A stretch of 64,000 nt of DNA from CAVVJA01 sp963779485 (GTDB lineage Bacteria > Actinomycetota > Actinomycetes > Mycobacteriales > Jatrophihabitantaceae). Below, one piece after another: positions 33,642-42,913 of this stretch. The stretch spans positions 806,001 through 870,000 of the forward strand of contig CAVZYJ010000013.1 of NCBI GenBank assembly GCA_963779485.1, in the 5' to 3' direction. The position numbers and the translations under genes are program-made. The notes beneath the pieces are model-generated. The model was not told the DNA's origin. It searched no databases and saw nothing but the letters and a program-made list of their open reading frames with translations. How positions within the stretch are numbered: position 1 is the stretch's first letter; every line of letters begins with the position of its first letter.

Positions 33642-34674
33642 CAGCCTGGTCCGCGCTGCCGACCCGCTGGATCCCGATGAGCTGCGAGCGTGGACCACAT
33701 CGCAGAGCCGTGAGCGGATCGCCCGCGACATCATCGCAACCCCCGTCGAACGATCCCGCAGCAGCCACCGCGGACGTTCCCGACTCGTGGCCATCGTCGT
33801 GGCCGTGATCCTCGTGGGAGCGGCCGCCGCCGCGGCGGCGGCAACCCGGCTCGGTCGGCCTGCGCCGGATCCCGTCCGCGCCCACCTGGCCGAGCTCGAT
33901 CACGGCCTGCCGCCCGATCTGCGCTACAACCCTGACCTCGCTCATGCCCACGCGGTGGCCGCAACGGCCTCCGGCACCCTGTATGCCGCGGATCGTCCGG
34001 ACGGCGGCTACTGCATCGAGGCCGCCTCCGCGGCCGAGCAGCCCCGTGGCGGAACCTGCGTGAGCGCCACCGAGGCCAGCGCCCGGCCGATCGAGGTCAT
34101 CGCGCCGATTCCGGCCAGCGACGACGCACCCCTCCTCATCGGAGGCCGCCTCAACCGCGCTGACCTCACTGCCCTCGAGGCGACCTACTCCGGAAGTGCG
34201 CCGACTCGCATTACCCTCGGCCTCGCCAACTACTTTCTGATCGAGGTGCCGACCGCCCAGCATGCGGCGGCGCTCGACGATGGCATCGAACTGACCGGGC
34301 TGGACTCCCACAGCCAGGTCGCCGCGCAGGTACGTGTGCCGCCGTTGCGCGACACCGGGGACGAAAACCTCGACCAGCGGCAACCAATCTTCCTCAGCAC
34401 ACGGTCCGACGCCGACGATCTCACCCTGCTGCTCGGTATCGAGGGACGGGTCAACGTGCAGGGATACGCCACCCTCGAACTCACCTACCCGGACGGCACC
34501 GTCGCCACGATCCCGACCCAGCCTGACGACACCTACCGGTACGACCTGCCCGCCGGCCGGCAGCGCGACTTCGCGCACGCCTTCGGTGTCCTGACGGCCC
34601 GCGATGCCGGTGGCCGCACGATGGCGACCGCACCCGTTGCATCCGTCGCCGCTTGGCGAGCCCGCAACCACTAA
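33625..34674 (+). CDS. membrane-anchored partner of sigma factor (putative anti-sigma)
   Basis: The 349-residue protein has a cytosolic N-terminus (about 1-50, starting MRTSADSLVRAADPLDPDEL), a transmembrane helix (about 51-72, an Ala/Val-rich stretch) and an extracytoplasmic beta-rich domain to the end. The topology is that of an anti-sigma factor. No zinc-finger HxxxCxxC is visible, so it would be a non-ZAS type, and the extracytoplasmic domain is not recognised. The ATG lies within the last 17 bases of the sigma gene, preceded by GGAGGAG. Confidence 0.72.
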   Translation: MRTSADSLVRAADPLDPDELRAWTTSQSRERIARDIIATPVERSRSSHRGRSRLVAIVVAVILVGAAAAAAAATRLGRPAPDPVRAHLAELDHGLPPDLRYNPDLAHAHAVAATASGTLYAADRPDGGYCIEAASAAEQPRGGTCVSATEASARPIEVIAPIPASDDAPLLIGGRLNRADLTALEATYSGSAPTRITLGLANYFLIEVPTAQHAAALDDGIELTGLDSHSQVAAQVRVPPLRDTGDENLDQRQPIFLSTRSDADDLTLLLGIEGRVNVQGYATLELTYPDGTVATIPTQPDDTYRYDLPAGRQRDFAHAFGVLTARDAGGRTMATAPVASVAAWRARNH

Positions 34675-34770
34675 CAGCGGCCACTCCTCGAGCTGTTCAG
34701 GTAGCAGCTGCTGCTTCCGAGGGACAGATCGGCAACTCTTGGCGGGCGGCCCAGTGATGCAGTATCGTTT

Positions 34771-34786
34771 CCCGATCTAGTTCGGG
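34771..34786. promoter_or_regulatory. palindrome upstream of MarR gene
   Basis: CCCGATCTAGTTCGGG is a near-perfect inverted repeat around CTAG, ending 45 bp before the MarR start codon. MarR proteins often repress their own genes through such sites. Confidence 0.5.
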
Positions 34787-34831
34787 TCGGCTGGGCCTGG
34801 AGCGACAATCGGTAGCAAGGACCTGCTGGGC

Positions 34832-35239
34832 ATGATTCTTTCCGACACGGACTATCGGAGACTATTGGCTCTGCGAACCCAGCTGCGACGCTTCGACCGA
34901 TGGAGTGAGCAACGGGCTCGCGACTTCGGCTTGACCCACGCCCAGCATCAGCTGTTGTTGGCAATACGCGGGCACGATGACGCGCGGGGTCCGACGATCG
35001 GCGAGGTTGCTGAGCATCTGCTCGTCCGGCACCACACGGCGGTCGAGCTCGTCGACCGGACGCAGCTGCTCGGCTTCATAACGCGCCGGCGTGATCGGCG
35101 CGATGGCCGGGTCGTGCGGCTGGCCCTTACCGCCAAGGGCCGCCGGAAGGTCAATGCGTTGAGCGGTGCGCACGTGGAGGAGCTACGCGAGCTGGCGCCG
35201 ATCCTGACCGCGTTGGTAGAGGACGCGTCGTCGGCCTAG
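34832..35239 (+). CDS. MarR-family transcriptional regulator
   Basis: The 135-residue winged-helix repressor has FGLTHAQHQLLLAIRGH, then TIGEVAEHLLVRHHTAVELVDR (recognition helix) and wing RRRDRRDGRVVRLALTAKGR. It binds DNA as a dimer and is usually released by small aromatic or oxidant ligands. It is convergent with the peptide importer operon and has no adjacent efflux pump, so its target is unknown. A palindrome upstream fits autoregulation. Confidence 0.9.
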   Translation: MILSDTDYRRLLALRTQLRRFDRWSEQRARDFGLTHAQHQLLLAIRGHDDARGPTIGEVAEHLLVRHHTAVELVDRTQLLGFITRRRDRRDGRVVRLALTAKGRRKVNALSGAHVEELRELAPILTALVEDASSA

Positions 35240-35263
35240 GGCTCGCCGTCGCCGCAGGCTCCG

Positions 35264-36223
35264 TCAGGACGGGCGCACTCGGGGGTCGAGCACCACGTAG
35301 ATGAGGTCCACGACGATGTTCGCCACGACGATGAACGCCGACGCCAGCAGGACGAGGCCGATGATCACTGGCAGGTCTTGCCGGCTGATCGCGTTGTAGA
35401 TCTCCTGGCCCAGGCCGGGCAGCCCAAACACCGTTTCGGTCACGATGATCCCGCCGAGCAGCGTGCCCAGGTCGATGCCGAATTGGGTAACCACCGGGGT
35501 CAGCGCACTGCGCAGTGCGTGCCGGTACACGACGCGCTGCTCGCGGATGCCCTTCGCACGGGCCGTGCGAATGTAGTCCTCGCCAAGGACGTCCAGCATC
35601 GAACCGCGGGTGAGCCGCGAGTAGGTGGCTGCGGTCACCAATGCGATCGTGATCCAGGGCAGCACGAGATGCCGGAACCACTCGGTGGGATCCTGGGTCA
35701 GCGGGACGTAGCCGCTGCCGGGGAAGAACGTGAACCCGGCCAGGTGTAGTCGGTAGAAGAGGATGAGCAGGCACAGCTCACCGAGCAGGAACGTCGGCAT
35801 GGAGTAGAAGAACAGCGCGAAGCCGGTAACCGTACGGTCGGCCACGGTACGTGGACGCGTGGCGGCGAGGACGCCTGATACGACCCCGATCAGCAGCCAC
35901 AGCACAGCGCCGCCGATCGCGACCGACGCGGTGACCGGGAGGTCCTGCTTGATGATGGTGCCAACGGACTCGTTGTTGACGTAGGAGTAACCGAGATCGC
36001 CGCGCAGCAGTCTCCACAGGTAGCTGCCGTATTGCGCGAGCAGTGGGCGATCGAGGCCGAGACGATGCTCGATCAGCCCGATTGTCTGCGCGGTGGCTTG
36101 CCGGCCGGCGAGGGTCTGCGCGACGTTGTGCGGGGCGACGAAGTAGAGGATGAATACCCCGGTCGCCACGGCCCACATGACCACGATGCCGAAGAAGATC
36201 CGACGGATCAGGAAGTGCAGCAT
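35264..36223 (-). CDS. dppB: peptide/nickel ABC transporter permease (DppB-like)
   Basis: The 319-residue membrane protein has six helices with N-terminal LIRRIFFGIVVMWAVATGVF and the EAA-loop region RTARAKGIREQRVVYRHALR, the ABC-importer coupling helix. The C-terminal DLIYVVLDPRVR end is typical of DppB/OppB. It forms the channel with the DppC-like protein encoded 11 bp upstream. It is the last gene of a five-gene operon. Confidence 0.92.
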   Translation of the reverse strand: MLHFLIRRIFFGIVVMWAVATGVFILYFVAPHNVAQTLAGRQATAQTIGLIEHRLGLDRPLLAQYGSYLWRLLRGDLGYSYVNNESVGTIIKQDLPVTASVAIGGAVLWLLIGVVSGVLAATRPRTVADRTVTGFALFFYSMPTFLLGELCLLILFYRLHLAGFTFFPGSGYVPLTQDPTEWFRHLVLPWITIALVTAATYSRLTRGSMLDVLGEDYIRTARAKGIREQRVVYRHALRSALTPVVTQFGIDLGTLLGGIIVTETVFGLPGLGQEIYNAISRQDLPVIIGLVLLASAFIVVANIVVDLIYVVLDPRVRPS

Positions 36224-36234
36224 CGGCTAACCAC

Positions 36235-37182
36235 CTATGCCCCGATCGTGCGGGTGAATCGCGGGTCGAAGGCGTCGCGCACGCTGTCGCCGAGCAGGTT
36301 GAACGCGAGCGTGGTGATGAGCAGCGCCGCGCCGGGGAACACGACGTACCACCAGGCGACCTGGTAGTACTGGATGGATTCGGAGAGCATGCCGCCCCAA
36401 CTGGCCGTTGGCGGCACCACGCCGAGACCGAGAAATGACAGCGTGGCCTCGAACACGATCGACGCCGGAATGAGCAGCGTCGCGTAGACGATCACCGGAG
36501 CCAGGACGTTCGGCAGGATGTCGACGGACATGATGCGCAGATCGCTGGCGCCCACCGACCGTGCGGCTTCGATGAACTCCTTCTGCGAAATCGACAAGAC
36601 CTGGCCGCGCACGATTCGTCCCACCGAGGCGAATGAGAAGAAGGCGATCACGGCGATCGACACGGACAGGCCGGGGCCGACCACTGCGATCAGCGCGATG
36701 GCAAAGACCAGATAGGGCAGGGACAGCACGACGTCCATGAACCGGCTCAGCACGGTATCTACTGCCCGACCGAAGTAGCCGGCGACGAGCCCGACGACAA
36801 CCCCGGTGGCCACGGCCAAGAGACTCGCCACGACGCCAGCCAGCAGCGAGATCCGGGCACCGTAGAAGATGCGGACGAGCACGTCCCGGCCGAGCTCGTC
36901 GGTTCCGAGCAGGAATGTGTGGTTCGGCCCAACTGGAATGCCCTCTGGCGACAGGCCCGTGGAGCGGTACTGAGTGTTCGGGCCATGGCCGACCGCGGCC
37001 GCGACGAGCGGTGCACAGATCGCCATCAAGACGATCAACGCGATCACCACGGCCGAGCCGACGGCTACCCGGTCGCGACGCAGCCTGGCAAATGCGAGCT
37101 GCCAAGGACTTCGCCCTTCGATGGCTTTCGCCCCGGCGGGCGCGACCTCGACGGTGACGTCGATGATGCTGCCGCTCGTCAT
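36235..37182 (-). CDS. dppC: peptide/nickel ABC transporter permease (DppC-like)
   Basis: The 315-residue membrane protein has a cytosolic N-terminus with LAFARLRRDRVAVGS, then FLLGTDELGRDVLVRIFYGARISL, a DppC hallmark, and the EAA loop EFIEAARSVGASDLRIMSVDILP. It ends in NLLGDSVRDAFDPR. The ATG at 37182 overlaps the stop of the ATPase gene by 4 bp; the earlier in-frame region is the ATPase gene in another frame. Confidence 0.92.
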   Translation of the reverse strand: MTSGSIIDVTVEVAPAGAKAIEGRSPWQLAFARLRRDRVAVGSAVVIALIVLMAICAPLVAAAVGHGPNTQYRSTGLSPEGIPVGPNHTFLLGTDELGRDVLVRIFYGARISLLAGVVASLLAVATGVVVGLVAGYFGRAVDTVLSRFMDVVLSLPYLVFAIALIAVVGPGLSVSIAVIAFFSFASVGRIVRGQVLSISQKEFIEAARSVGASDLRIMSVDILPNVLAPVIVYATLLIPASIVFEATLSFLGLGVVPPTASWGGMLSESIQYYQVAWWYVVFPGAALLITTLAFNLLGDSVRDAFDPRFTRTIGA

Positions 37183-38252
37183 TGCTCCGTGCTCTCGCGT
37201 GCATAGGCAAGCGACTCGCCGTCCGCGAGCGGGAAGTGACACGCCGTCGCGTGTGTCGCTTCGTCGAGGAATCGCGGCTGCAGCGGAGGTGTCTGGATCT
37301 GGCAGATTGGCTGCGCCTTCGGGCACCGCGGATGAAACCGGCAGCCAGCCGGCGGACTTGTGGGCGAAGGCACCTCGCCCTTTAGCACGATCCGCTGGCG
37401 TGCGTCTGCCCGGTCCGGATCGGCGATCGGCTCGGCGGACAGCAACGCTCTCGTGTAGGGGTGGCGCGGGCGTTCGCTCAGCTCCTGCGATGGAGCGATT
37501 TCCACGACCTGGCCGAGGTACATCACCGCGACCCTGGTGCTGACGCGTTGCACGACGGCTAGGTCGTGCGCGATGAAGACGTAGGTCAGCGCGTACTCGC
37601 CCTGCAGATCGATGAGCAGATTGATCACCTGCGCCTGGATCGAGACGTCGAGTGCGGACACCGGCTCGTCACAGATGATCAGCTTGGGTTGCAGAGCGAG
37701 GGCGCGGGCTACGCCGATGCGCTGTCGCTGCCCGCCGGAGAACTCGGCCGGGAATCGGTTGTAGTGCTCTGGGTTGAGTCCGACTTGCGCCATCAGCAAC
37801 TGGACCGCCCGCTTGCGCTGCGCGCCGTCGGCGACGCCGTGCACCGCAAACGGGTCGCCAATGATCGAACCCACCCGCCGCCGCGGGTTCAGTGATCCAT
37901 AAGGGTCCTGGAAGATCATCTGCAGCTCGCGCCGGTATGGCCGTAGTTGCCGGCGGGTCAGCGTAGAGATGTCGTGGCCGTCGAAGATGACGCGGCCTGC
38001 AGTCAGGTCGTAAAGCCGGGCGATGCAGCGGGCCAAAGTGGACTTGCCGCAACCCGTCTCGCCGACGAGCCCGAGCGTCTCGCCGCGGCGCACGTCGAGG
38101 CTGACCTCATCGACCGCGTGCACCTCGGCGACGCTGCGCCGCAGCAGGCTGCCAGAAAGTACCGGAAAATGCTTGACGACTCCGTCGAGGCGGACGAGCA
38201 GATCCGGGTCCGCAGGGCCGGGCGACCTTCCTCCTGCCTGGCTGCCGGTCAT
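37179..38252 (-). CDS. dppF: peptide ABC transporter ATPase (DppF-like)
   Basis: The 357-residue ATPase has Walker A GETGCGKSTL, Q-loop MIFQDPYGSLNPR, signature FSGGQRQRIGVARAL, Walker B LIICDEPVSALD and a C-terminal CRFHPRCPKAQPICQ cysteine-rich segment typical of oligopeptide ATPases. Peptide specificity is not predictable. The ATG at 38252 overlaps the DppD-like stop by 4 bp and is preferred to a longer start at 38366. Confidence 0.93.
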   Translation of the reverse strand: MTGSQAGGRSPGPADPDLLVRLDGVVKHFPVLSGSLLRRSVAEVHAVDEVSLDVRRGETLGLVGETGCGKSTLARCIARLYDLTAGRVIFDGHDISTLTRRQLRPYRRELQMIFQDPYGSLNPRRRVGSIIGDPFAVHGVADGAQRKRAVQLLMAQVGLNPEHYNRFPAEFSGGQRQRIGVARALALQPKLIICDEPVSALDVSIQAQVINLLIDLQGEYALTYVFIAHDLAVVQRVSTRVAVMYLGQVVEIAPSQELSERPRHPYTRALLSAEPIADPDRADARQRIVLKGEVPSPTSPPAGCRFHPRCPKAQPICQIQTPPLQPRFLDEATHATACHFPLADGESLAYARESTEQ

Positions 38253-39307
38253 GAGGCCGCTCGCCTGTCCGATGGGAGATTCGCTTTCCTGGGTCGGTGG
38301 CCGGTAGCCACGGCGCCTCGCGCAGCTTCGACGCCCAAACCCACCAGGTCGGCCGGCAGCCAGCAAGACGACCGATGCGCCGGGTCGCCAGCTACGCGGC
38401 GCAATGGCGGTTCGTCGGTTAGGCAGCGAGTCATGACGTGCCGGCAGCGCGGGTGGAACGGGCAGCCGTCAGGCGGGTTGATAAGGCTCGGGGGCTGGCC
38501 TGGGATCGGACGCAGCCGCTGGCCGGCCTGCCCGGTCTCCGGCAACGACTCGAGCAGCCCGACGGTGTAGGGGTGGTGCGGCCGGTAGTAGAGATCACGG
38601 CGCGGGGCATATTCCATGACCTTGCCGGCGTACATGACCAAGACTTCGTCGGCGATTCCGGCAACGACACCCAGGTCATGGGTGATCAAGATGACGGCAA
38701 TGCCGAAGTCCTGCTGTAACCGCTGGATCAGCTCCAGGATCTGCGCCTGGACGGTCACGTCCAACGCTGTCGTCGGCTCGTCGGCGATGAGCAACCTCGG
38801 ATTCAGCGCGAGCGCCATCGCGATCATCGCGCGTTGGCGCATTCCGCCGGAGAACTGGTGCGGGTAGTCGCGCACCCGCTGCTCTGGCTGCGGTATGCCG
38901 ACCAGGCCGAGCAGCTCGACGGCACGATCCTGGGCCGCCTGGCGGGTGCAGCTGCGGTGGGCTCGGATCATCTCCGCGATCTGCCAGCCGATCCGGTAGT
39001 AGGGATGCAAGCTGGAGAGTGGGTCCTGGAAGATCATCCCGATCTCGGCGCCGCGTACTGCCCGTAGCTCCGCCGGCCCCATCGTCAGCAGGTCCTGTCC
39101 GTCGAACATGGCCTGGCCGCGGATTCGCGCGCCCCGGGTCAACCCGACGATCGTCTGTGTCGCCACGCTCTTGCCGGATCCGGACTCGCCCACCACGCCG
39201 AGGGTCTGGCCCTCGTCGACGGCAAAGGACAGCCCACGAACCGCGTCCACCATGCCGTCCTCGGTCGGGAACGACACGCTCAGCGAGCTGACCTCCAAGA
39301 GTTTCAT
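38249..39307 (-). CDS. dppD: peptide ABC transporter ATPase (DppD-like)
   Basis: The 352-residue ATPase has Walker A GESGSGKSV, Q-loop MIFQDPLSSLHP, signature FSGGMRQRAMIAMAL, Walker B LLIADEPTTALD and C-terminal CPFHPRCRHVMTRC cysteines. With the DppF-like ATPase it forms the heterodimeric motor. The ATG at 39307 starts at MKLLEVSSLSVSF; upstream codons are non-coding. It follows the binding-protein gene by 61 bp. Confidence 0.93.
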   Translation of the reverse strand: MKLLEVSSLSVSFPTEDGMVDAVRGLSFAVDEGQTLGVVGESGSGKSVATQTIVGLTRGARIRGQAMFDGQDLLTMGPAELRAVRGAEIGMIFQDPLSSLHPYYRIGWQIAEMIRAHRSCTRQAAQDRAVELLGLVGIPQPEQRVRDYPHQFSGGMRQRAMIAMALALNPRLLIADEPTTALDVTVQAQILELIQRLQQDFGIAVILITHDLGVVAGIADEVLVMYAGKVMEYAPRRDLYYRPHHPYTVGLLESLPETGQAGQRLRPIPGQPPSLINPPDGCPFHPRCRHVMTRCLTDEPPLRRVAGDPAHRSSCWLPADLVGLGVEAARGAVATGHRPRKANLPSDRRAAS

Positions 39308-39368
39308 GACCGCACCTTCTGGTACCGCCTGCCAGCTGCCCACGCAGCTACGGCAGGCGGGCCCGACT

Positions 39369-41177
39369 TCAGCTACCGGAGAGCCACACGTTGGTTACGT
39401 CGCAGTTCTCGTTGAAGAAGTTGAAGATGCAGTTCTGCACCCGCGAGGAGTGGTAGACGGCAACCTTCTGCGCGCCCAGCGGGACGATCACCGCATCCTG
39501 CATGGCCAGCTTGGCCGCGTCCTGCCAGTCCTTCGTGGCATCGGCGACGCTGGACGCCGAGAGTGCCTTGTCGATCAGGGCGTTCATCGCTGGGCTGTTG
39601 TAGTCGCCGTAGTCCGTCGATCCCGGTCCGTAACCTCGTCCGTCGAATAGCGGTTCGATCACCGAACGGCCGTTGTTGCCAAGCCAGTCGGGTATCCAGC
39701 CCGCCTCGGCAATGTCCCACGCGCCGGTCTTGGTCGCAGTGGGGTTCTGCAGGTACTGGGTGTAGAAGTTGTTCGCCGGCGTCACGGCGATCAGCTGCAC
39801 GTTGAAGCCGGCAGCCTTCAGTGCGGCCTGGTCGGTCTGCGCCACCTGCGGGTGCACGGTCGTGGTGCGATAGGGCAGCTTCAACGTGATCTGGCCGGGA
39901 GCGTAACCAGCCTGGGCGAGCAGCTGCTTGGCCTTCGCCGGATCACCGTTGTCGTTGGGCGTCGGGTACGGGTTGTAGCCAGAGACGTTGCCGATACTGC
40001 CCGGAGGGATGACCTGGTCGAGTGGCTTGGAGATCAGCGCGCCACCGTAGACCTGCGATACGGCGGTCTTGTTGAACGCATACTCGAGTGCTTCACGCAC
40101 CTTGACGTTCTGCAACGCGCCATGGTTGTTCGGGCTTTGCAGGTTGATCGCGATGTACGGGTTGATCGTGATGAAGTTGTCCCCCGACGGTCCGATCACC
40201 AAACCGGAGTCGTGGCTGGCGTTGAGCGCGGCCAGCTGGGCAGTGGGCACGTTCTGATCCCAGTCCATGTCTTGCGTGCCGGCCTGGATCTGCTGTTGGG
40301 TGCCCTGCTCGTTGCCGCCTTCGGTGATCTGGATCGCGTTCACGTACGCCTTACGAATCGGGTCGCTGGACGCCTGCCAGGCCGGGTTACGCGCCAGTGT
40401 TATGGACTTGCTCGGCTGGTATTGGGTAATCGCGTAGGGACCGTCGGATATCGTGTGCTGCGCTTGTTGCGCGCTGCCCGGGATGTAGTTCAGGTACTCA
40501 ACCGGAGCCGGCGACGAGAACGGCAGCGACAGGATATTCACGAAGTCCGATGCCGGCTGGGTAAGGGTGATCTGCAGGGTCGTGGCGTCAACGGCTTTCA
40601 GCCCTGAGACGTTGTGGGAGTTGATGTAGTCCTTGATTGCGGCAGCGCTCTTGGCGTCCACCTGCGCGAACCCGTCGCAGTAGCTCTTCATGCCGGCGAT
40701 CGTGGCTGTGAAGTACCCAGGCGCGCCGGTCGGCTGGGCGGGGTTGCACAGCCGTTTGAACCCGAGCACTGCGTCGGCCGCGGTCACCTGCCGCGCTGGG
40801 CTGGTGTCCCACATGGCGCCGTTGCGGATGTGAATGACATAAGTCTTTCCACCGTTGGAGATGCTCGGCATTCCGGTCGCCAGATCAGGCACCGGAGTGA
40901 TCTGGTCCTGGAAGCTTGCGGTGGTCGGGTAGGTATACAGCTGGCGGGTGAATGCCCGCATGAGCGTGTACGTCACGTCGTAATAGCCGTCGGCGGTGTC
41001 CATATAGTCGACGTCACCCTCGCCGTACAGCCGCAAGGTGCCACCCTTGACCGGCTGCGCCGATGGCGAGGTGGTGGCCCCCGTCGACGAACTCCCACTG
41101 CTGCACGCGGTCAGTCCGAGTAGTCCGACGGCCGCGAGACTGAGTACCGCGCATAGGCGATGGTGCCGCTGCGGCAT
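39369..41177 (-). CDS. dppA: peptide ABC transporter substrate-binding lipoprotein
   Basis: The 602-residue family-5 solute-binding protein starts MPQRHHRLCAVLSLAAVGLL with lipobox LTAC (Cys about 25), so it is a lipoprotein on the outer face of the membrane. The mature domain shows GGTLRLYGEGDVD and VREALEYAFNKTAV. Family members bind peptides, nickel or sugars. The ATG at 41177 follows AAGGGGCAGG; an upstream start at 41267 is less likely. It heads the five-gene importer operon (binding protein, D, F, C, B). Confidence 0.93.
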   Translation of the reverse strand: MPQRHHRLCAVLSLAAVGLLGLTACSSGSSSTGATTSPSAQPVKGGTLRLYGEGDVDYMDTADGYYDVTYTLMRAFTRQLYTYPTTASFQDQITPVPDLATGMPSISNGGKTYVIHIRNGAMWDTSPARQVTAADAVLGFKRLCNPAQPTGAPGYFTATIAGMKSYCDGFAQVDAKSAAAIKDYINSHNVSGLKAVDATTLQITLTQPASDFVNILSLPFSSPAPVEYLNYIPGSAQQAQHTISDGPYAITQYQPSKSITLARNPAWQASSDPIRKAYVNAIQITEGGNEQGTQQQIQAGTQDMDWDQNVPTAQLAALNASHDSGLVIGPSGDNFITINPYIAINLQSPNNHGALQNVKVREALEYAFNKTAVSQVYGGALISKPLDQVIPPGSIGNVSGYNPYPTPNDNGDPAKAKQLLAQAGYAPGQITLKLPYRTTTVHPQVAQTDQAALKAAGFNVQLIAVTPANNFYTQYLQNPTATKTGAWDIAEAGWIPDWLGNNGRSVIEPLFDGRGYGPGSTDYGDYNSPAMNALIDKALSASSVADATKDWQDAAKLAMQDAVIVPLGAQKVAVYHSSRVQNCIFNFFNENCDVTNVWLSGS

Positions 41178-41555
41178 GACCTGCCCCTTTCTCGATGTCC
41201 TCAGGGTCGCGAGGACTGGCCACCGCCGGGGCGAGGAACCTCGGCGGGCGGGGGCGGTCGTGGTCACCCGCGATGACGGGGCCGTGGGGCCGTCTCTCGC
41301 TAGCCAGGCTTACGCAAGTTCGCCATTCACGTTACGAGGCAAAACTATCGGGTCGCGATACGTTTCCGTGACTCTTATGTCCCGCGCACGTTGAGGATCG
41401 CTTGTGAGGGTGCGATGGTCCGGGCCCAGCGGTCGCGAGGAGGTCGGCCTGGTCGGGTGCCATATCGTCGGGCTCATATCACCAACATGGACTTGACGGA
41501 CGTGTCGTCTAGCGCCACGCAGAGTCGGCGATCTACACGGGCGATCTACGCGGTG
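41178..41555. other. intergenic region upstream of importer operon
   Basis: The 378 bp between the divergent... importer and the second polymerase gene (which ends here) carry no convincing gene. The right part holds AT-richer bases (41320-41390), where the importer promoter may lie on the minus strand. I see no repeat or operator. Confidence 0.4.
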
Positions 41556-42620
41556 TCAGTCGAGCTGTTGCGGCTCGACCTCATCGTCCGTCGCAGGCAC
41601 GGCCTCCCAGTTCGCCTTGTTCATGCGCGACGGCTGGACGCGCGGCGGCTCCCCCGGCATCTTCGGGAAGTTCGGCGGATACGGCGCGTCGCCCAGGCCG
41701 CGGTCCCGCTCGTCCCGATCGGCCCACGCCAACAGCGGTTCGATCGACCACACGGCCTCGTCGATGCCACCGTGCACATCGCCATAGCGGGCAAACCGCT
41801 CCGGCATGGTGGCGATCGTGAAGTCCTCGGTCTCCACGTCCGGCAGCTCCAACCAGGTCACCGGCGCCGACACCGGCCCCCACGACTTGCCTCGCGCCGA
41901 GTAGGCGCTGGCGATTGTCCGATCGCGGGCGTTCTGGTTGTAGTCGACGAAGATGGCGCGGGTGCGCTCCTCCTTCCACCATGCCGTGGTGACCAGATCC
42001 GGCGCCCGTCGTTCGACCTCCCGGGCGAGGGCGAGTGCGGCGCGCCGCACCTCCCGGAACCCGAATGTCGGCTCGATCCGAACGTAGACGTGGATGCCCC
42101 GCGACCCCGACGTCTTGGGCCAGCCGACGGCACCCAGGTCGTCAAGCGTCTCGTGTACGACGGCGGCGACCTGCTTGGCCTCGGCCAGACCAGTGCCGGG
42201 CTGCGGGTCCAGGTCGATACGCAGCTCGTCGGGATGCTCGGTGTCCCCGCGACGGGAGTGCCACGGATGGAACTCGACCGTGGACATCTGCACCGCCCAC
42301 ACGACACTCGCGAGTTCGGTCACGCACAATTCCTGAGCCGAGCGGCCGGACGGGAACTGGACCTCGGCCGTCTGCACCCAGTCCGGAGCACCTTTCGGCA
42401 GCCGCTTCTGGTAGATCTTTTCGCCGTCCACCCCGTCCGGATAGCGATGCATCATGCACGGCCGGTCGCGCAGCGCCCGCACGATGCCGTCGCCGACCGC
42501 CATGTAGTAGTGCACGAGATCGAGCTTGGTCTCGCCCCGCGTGCTGAAGTACACCCGGTCGGGGTTGCTGACGCGCACGACTCGGTCGCCCACCTCGACG
42601 TCGGTGTAAGGGGACGCCAT
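41556..42620 (-). CDS. LigD-type DNA polymerase domain protein, second paralogue
   Basis: The 354-residue primase-polymerase fold protein has motif I LRIDLDPQPG, motif II KTSGSRGIHVYVRI and the late DYNQNARDRTIASAYSARGK. These correspond to the catalytic aspartates, the template/nucleotide loop and the 2'-hydroxyl contact region of LigD polymerase. The C-terminal tail (PPRVQPSRMNKANWE) is outside the core. It differs from the paralogue at 30096 mainly in this tail and the N-terminus. The ATG at 42620 is chosen because upstream codons are non-coding. Confidence 0.9.
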   Translation of the reverse strand: MASPYTDVEVGDRVVRVSNPDRVYFSTRGETKLDLVHYYMAVGDGIVRALRDRPCMMHRYPDGVDGEKIYQKRLPKGAPDWVQTAEVQFPSGRSAQELCVTELASVVWAVQMSTVEFHPWHSRRGDTEHPDELRIDLDPQPGTGLAEAKQVAAVVHETLDDLGAVGWPKTSGSRGIHVYVRIEPTFGFREVRRAALALAREVERRAPDLVTTAWWKEERTRAIFVDYNQNARDRTIASAYSARGKSWGPVSAPVTWLELPDVETEDFTIATMPERFARYGDVHGGIDEAVWSIEPLLAWADRDERDRGLGDAPYPPNFPKMPGEPPRVQPSRMNKANWEAVPATDDEVEPQQLD

Positions 42621-42661
42621 GGACGCGACGGTAGCCCCCGACACCGGCCTACGCTGGGCTA

Positions 42662-42913
42662 GTGCGTGCCGACGAATGGACTCACGAGGAGCCCGAGGAG
42701 CCACGACGGGTTCCGGAACCCGACTTCGCCTGGGGCCGCACGGCCAATCCGAACACCGCCGACGGCGAACTGCAGAACATGGCCGCCTTCGGTGGCGGCC
42801 TGAGCCGGCTGTCCGGTCCGCGGCGTATCGCGGCCGTCGTTATCGTGTGGCTCATCCTGACCGGCTTCGCGGTCGCGGTCGCCTACGGCGTGATCGGCAT
42901 CGTTCGGCTCTGA
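42662..42913 (+). CDS. small membrane protein
   Basis: The 83-residue protein has an acidic N-terminus (EEPEEPRRVPEPDFAW) and a C-terminal helix IAAVVIVWLILTGFAVAVAYG. The family is unknown. Its end overlaps the convergent DJ-1/PfpI gene by 31 bp. It starts 41 bp from the divergent polymerase gene. Confidence 0.65.
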   Translation: MRADEWTHEEPEEPRRVPEPDFAWGRTANPNTADGELQNMAAFGGGLSRLSGPRRIAAVVIVWLILTGFAVAVAYGVIGIVRL

